Source: Candidatus Dojkabacteria bacterium (lineage in GTDB: Bacteria; Patescibacteriota; Dojkabacteria; B142; OLB20). Taken from it: a DNA stretch of 6,083 nt. The notes below the pieces were generated by a model. That model did not search any database. It saw nothing but the letters and a program-made list of their open reading frames with translations, and was not told the DNA's origin. Made by a program: the position numbers and the translations under genes. This document shows, in pieces, positions 4,953-6,083 of the stretch; position 1 is the first letter of the stretch; each line of letters opens with the position of its first letter. The stretch lies in assembly GCA_020429485.1 (NCBI GenBank), contig JAGQLK010000075.1:1-6083 (forward strand), read 5' to 3'.

Positions 4953-5387
4953 ATGAAGAAGTTAAATCTATCCAAGGAAAAGAAATTTAGATTCTTTTCA
5001 CTCACAATATACATTATCAATAAAATAGCTTTTGCTTCTCTGTATATATATACAATGTTTTTATCATTCTGGGTATATATCTTCTCATATAGTCAGTTGA
5101 CCTTTATGCGAGCCCAGATGCTAGTGGAAGGAAACGGTGATATTGATTACACTATTCTTTTTGATCACTTAAGGCCAGACTGGGAGATTTATCGAAATGC
5201 TGGATTAATGATCTTTGTAACCTTATTTCTACTGGTTGGTATTCCTACGTATTTTGTGAAAGTAAAAGACAAACGACCAATGTGGGGAATTGGAAGCAAT
5301 TTTGTTTGGATAGTTGGTCTAGGTATTTTATTTTTCTCTAACCAAATAGGGTTATTTTTTGTGCGAATCCTTGAATGGTTCGGATAG
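4953..5387 (+). CDS. Hypothetical membrane protein, about three helices
   Basis: I do not recognise this 144-residue protein. It starts with a lysine-rich segment (MKKLNLSKEKKFRF), typical of an N-terminus held in the cytoplasm. The first hydrophobic helix lies at about residues 16-46, possibly with a short amphipathic lead. A polar stretch of roughly 35 residues (47-81, containing NGDIDYTILFDHLRPDW) probably lies outside. Further helices lie at about 82-103 and 113-136, separated by the basic loop KVKDKRPMW (103-111). No cleavage site, catalytic motif or metal-binding pattern is visible. It lies 20 bases after the acidic membrane protein and 10 bases before the AEC-like permease, so it is probably in the same transcript. 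TATACT at 4943-4948 lies only 4 bases from the ATG, which is too close to act as its -10. A 14-base perfect palindrome lies inside the coding sequence at 5041-5054. Confidence 0.75.
   Translation: MKKLNLSKEKKFRFFSLTIYIINKIAFASLYIYTMFLSFWVYIFSYSQLTFMRAQMLVEGNGDIDYTILFDHLRPDWEIYRNAGLMIFVTLFLLVGIPTYFVKVKDKRPMWGIGSNFVWIVGLGILFFSNQIGLFFVRILEWFG
5041..5054. repeat. 14-base perfect palindrome inside a coding region
   Basis: TGTATATATATACA reads the same on both strands. Its half-sites, TGTATATA and TATATACA, are identical to the arms of the operator-like repeat at 4303-4326. Here the arm starts are 6 bases apart instead of 16. It encodes part of a membrane helix (tyrosine, isoleucine, tyrosine, threonine codons), so the sequence may simply reflect AT-rich codons. 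Confidence 0.4.
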
Positions 5388-5397
5388 GCTTTAATCG

Positions 5398-6083
5398 ATG
5401 CTAGAAGTAATAAAGCAGATATTTCCACTTTTTTCGGTAATTATTCTTACCTATCTACTCAAGTATTTCAAAGTAATCGACAAGCAGAAGCTTAGTCCTT
5501 CAGTTACTCAGATCGCCTTTGACATAGTTATGCCAGTTTTACTTTTTGAAGTATTCAGTGCAGCAGAACTAGATTTTTCTTATTTGTTATTACCAGCCAT
5601 TACTATTGTTTTTTCTGTAATAGCAGTCATTTTTATCTTAGGATTTTCCAAGCTAAATAGAATCGAAAATAAATTGCTTATTTTTGTTGCGTTTACAGGA
5701 CTAAATGTTGCTCCAATATATCCATTAGTTGAATTTAATTATAGTACCGATGTGTTCTCAAAATTCGTTCTAATGGACTTAGGTGCATTAATTATATTGT
5801 TCACACTAACAATTAATATTGCTTCCATAGGTTCTGATGTGAAGATAAAATTTGATATAAAAGATGCACTTAAGCATATTTTCTGGAACCCAGTAATGGC
5901 AGCTATTGCAATTGGATTAATTGTTAACCTGTTAAACCTTAAGACACCAGATCTGGTTTTAAATACTACTTCTTATATCTCAGCTAGTTTTGGATTCTTG
6001 GTAAGTTTTATCGTTGGTTTAAATTTTGAATTACCGAAAGAGTGGAATATTTTTGCAAAAGTGTCATTGTATTATCTATCTAG
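5398..6083 (+). CDS. AEC (auxin efflux carrier) family permease, N-terminal 228 residues, cut by the window end
   Basis: The frame opens at the ATG at 5398, directly after an in-frame TAA at 5392, and stays open to the last base, so the gene is truncated by the window and not broken. The translation starts MLEVIKQIFPLFSVIILTYL. The pattern fits AEC-family (Mem_trans) carriers, ten-helix secondary transporters of organic anions such as malate or malonate. A first helix (5-23) is followed by a linker, then FDIVMPVLLFEVF (41-53), which matches the family's short conserved block ending helix 2. LMDLGALIILFTL (125-137) is family-like, and NPVMAAIAIGLIVNLL (164-179) matches the NPp-type helix. Seven helices are visible, at about 5-23, 38-56, 62-82, 92-112, 121-142, 163-180 and 190-210. 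The helix-4 crossover motif, usually GNTGxxGxP, is degenerate here (GLNVAPIYP, 101-109). The substrate cannot be inferred. It starts 10 bases after the preceding stop; GGATAGG at 5382-5388 is a weak Shine-Dalgarno at best. Confidence 0.78.
   Translation, partial: MLEVIKQIFPLFSVIILTYLLKYFKVIDKQKLSPSVTQIAFDIVMPVLLFEVFSAAELDFSYLLLPAITIVFSVIAVIFILGFSKLNRIENKLLIFVAFTGLNVAPIYPLVEFNYSTDVFSKFVLMDLGALIILFTLTINIASIGSDVKIKFDIKDALKHIFWNPVMAAIAIGLIVNLLNLKTPDLVLNTTSYISASFGFLVSFIVGLNFELPKEWNIFAKVSLYYLS

Overview
The window is AT-rich bacterial chromosomal DNA, tightly packed with genes, with overlapping or nearly abutting reading frames and almost no Shine-Dalgarno sequences. The class I aldolase and the triosephosphate isomerase look like versions I associate with Candidate Phyla Radiation (Patescibacteria) genomes. 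That placement is a judgement from remembered family features, not a search result. The genetic code appears standard, because the aldolase ends at a TGA at a family-typical length. This argues against the lineages that read TGA as glycine.

Layout: (1) Positions 2-271 (+) hold the C-terminal end of a penicillin-binding transpeptidase whose body lies upstream of the window. (2) Positions 2893-268 (-) hold a three-gene operon in the order class I fructose-bisphosphate aldolase, class I fructose-1,6-bisphosphatase, DUF5996-like protein. The first two overlap in an ATGA and the last two are 2 bases apart. The operon's end overlaps the transpeptidase stop by 4 bases. (3) Positions 2894-2978 form a divergent promoter region. 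(4) Positions 2979-3749 (+) encode triosephosphate isomerase. (5) Positions 3805-6083 (+) hold a four-helix membrane protein, a ribbon-helix-helix-like small protein coupled to an acidic two-helix membrane protein, another small membrane protein, and the first 228 residues of an auxin-efflux-carrier-like (AEC) permease cut by the window edge.

The metabolic core is coherent. Isomerase, aldolase and fructose-bisphosphatase together convert triose phosphates to fructose 6-phosphate, the gluconeogenic direction. The aldolase and isomerase are divergently transcribed from what appear to be two overlapping promoters that share one self-complementary -35 box, TTGCAA, each with a 17-base spacer. The same TTGCAA-17-TAnnAT layout recurs before the ribbon-helix-helix-like gene. 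There it is followed at once by a 24-base inverted repeat that looks like an operator.

I see no mobile element, CRISPR array, tRNA or rRNA. The best candidates for undescribed biology are the shared -35 divergent promoter, the operator plus ribbon-helix-helix plus acidic membrane protein module, and the DUF5996 protein embedded in a gluconeogenic operon. No gene-free stretch exceeds 90 bases.
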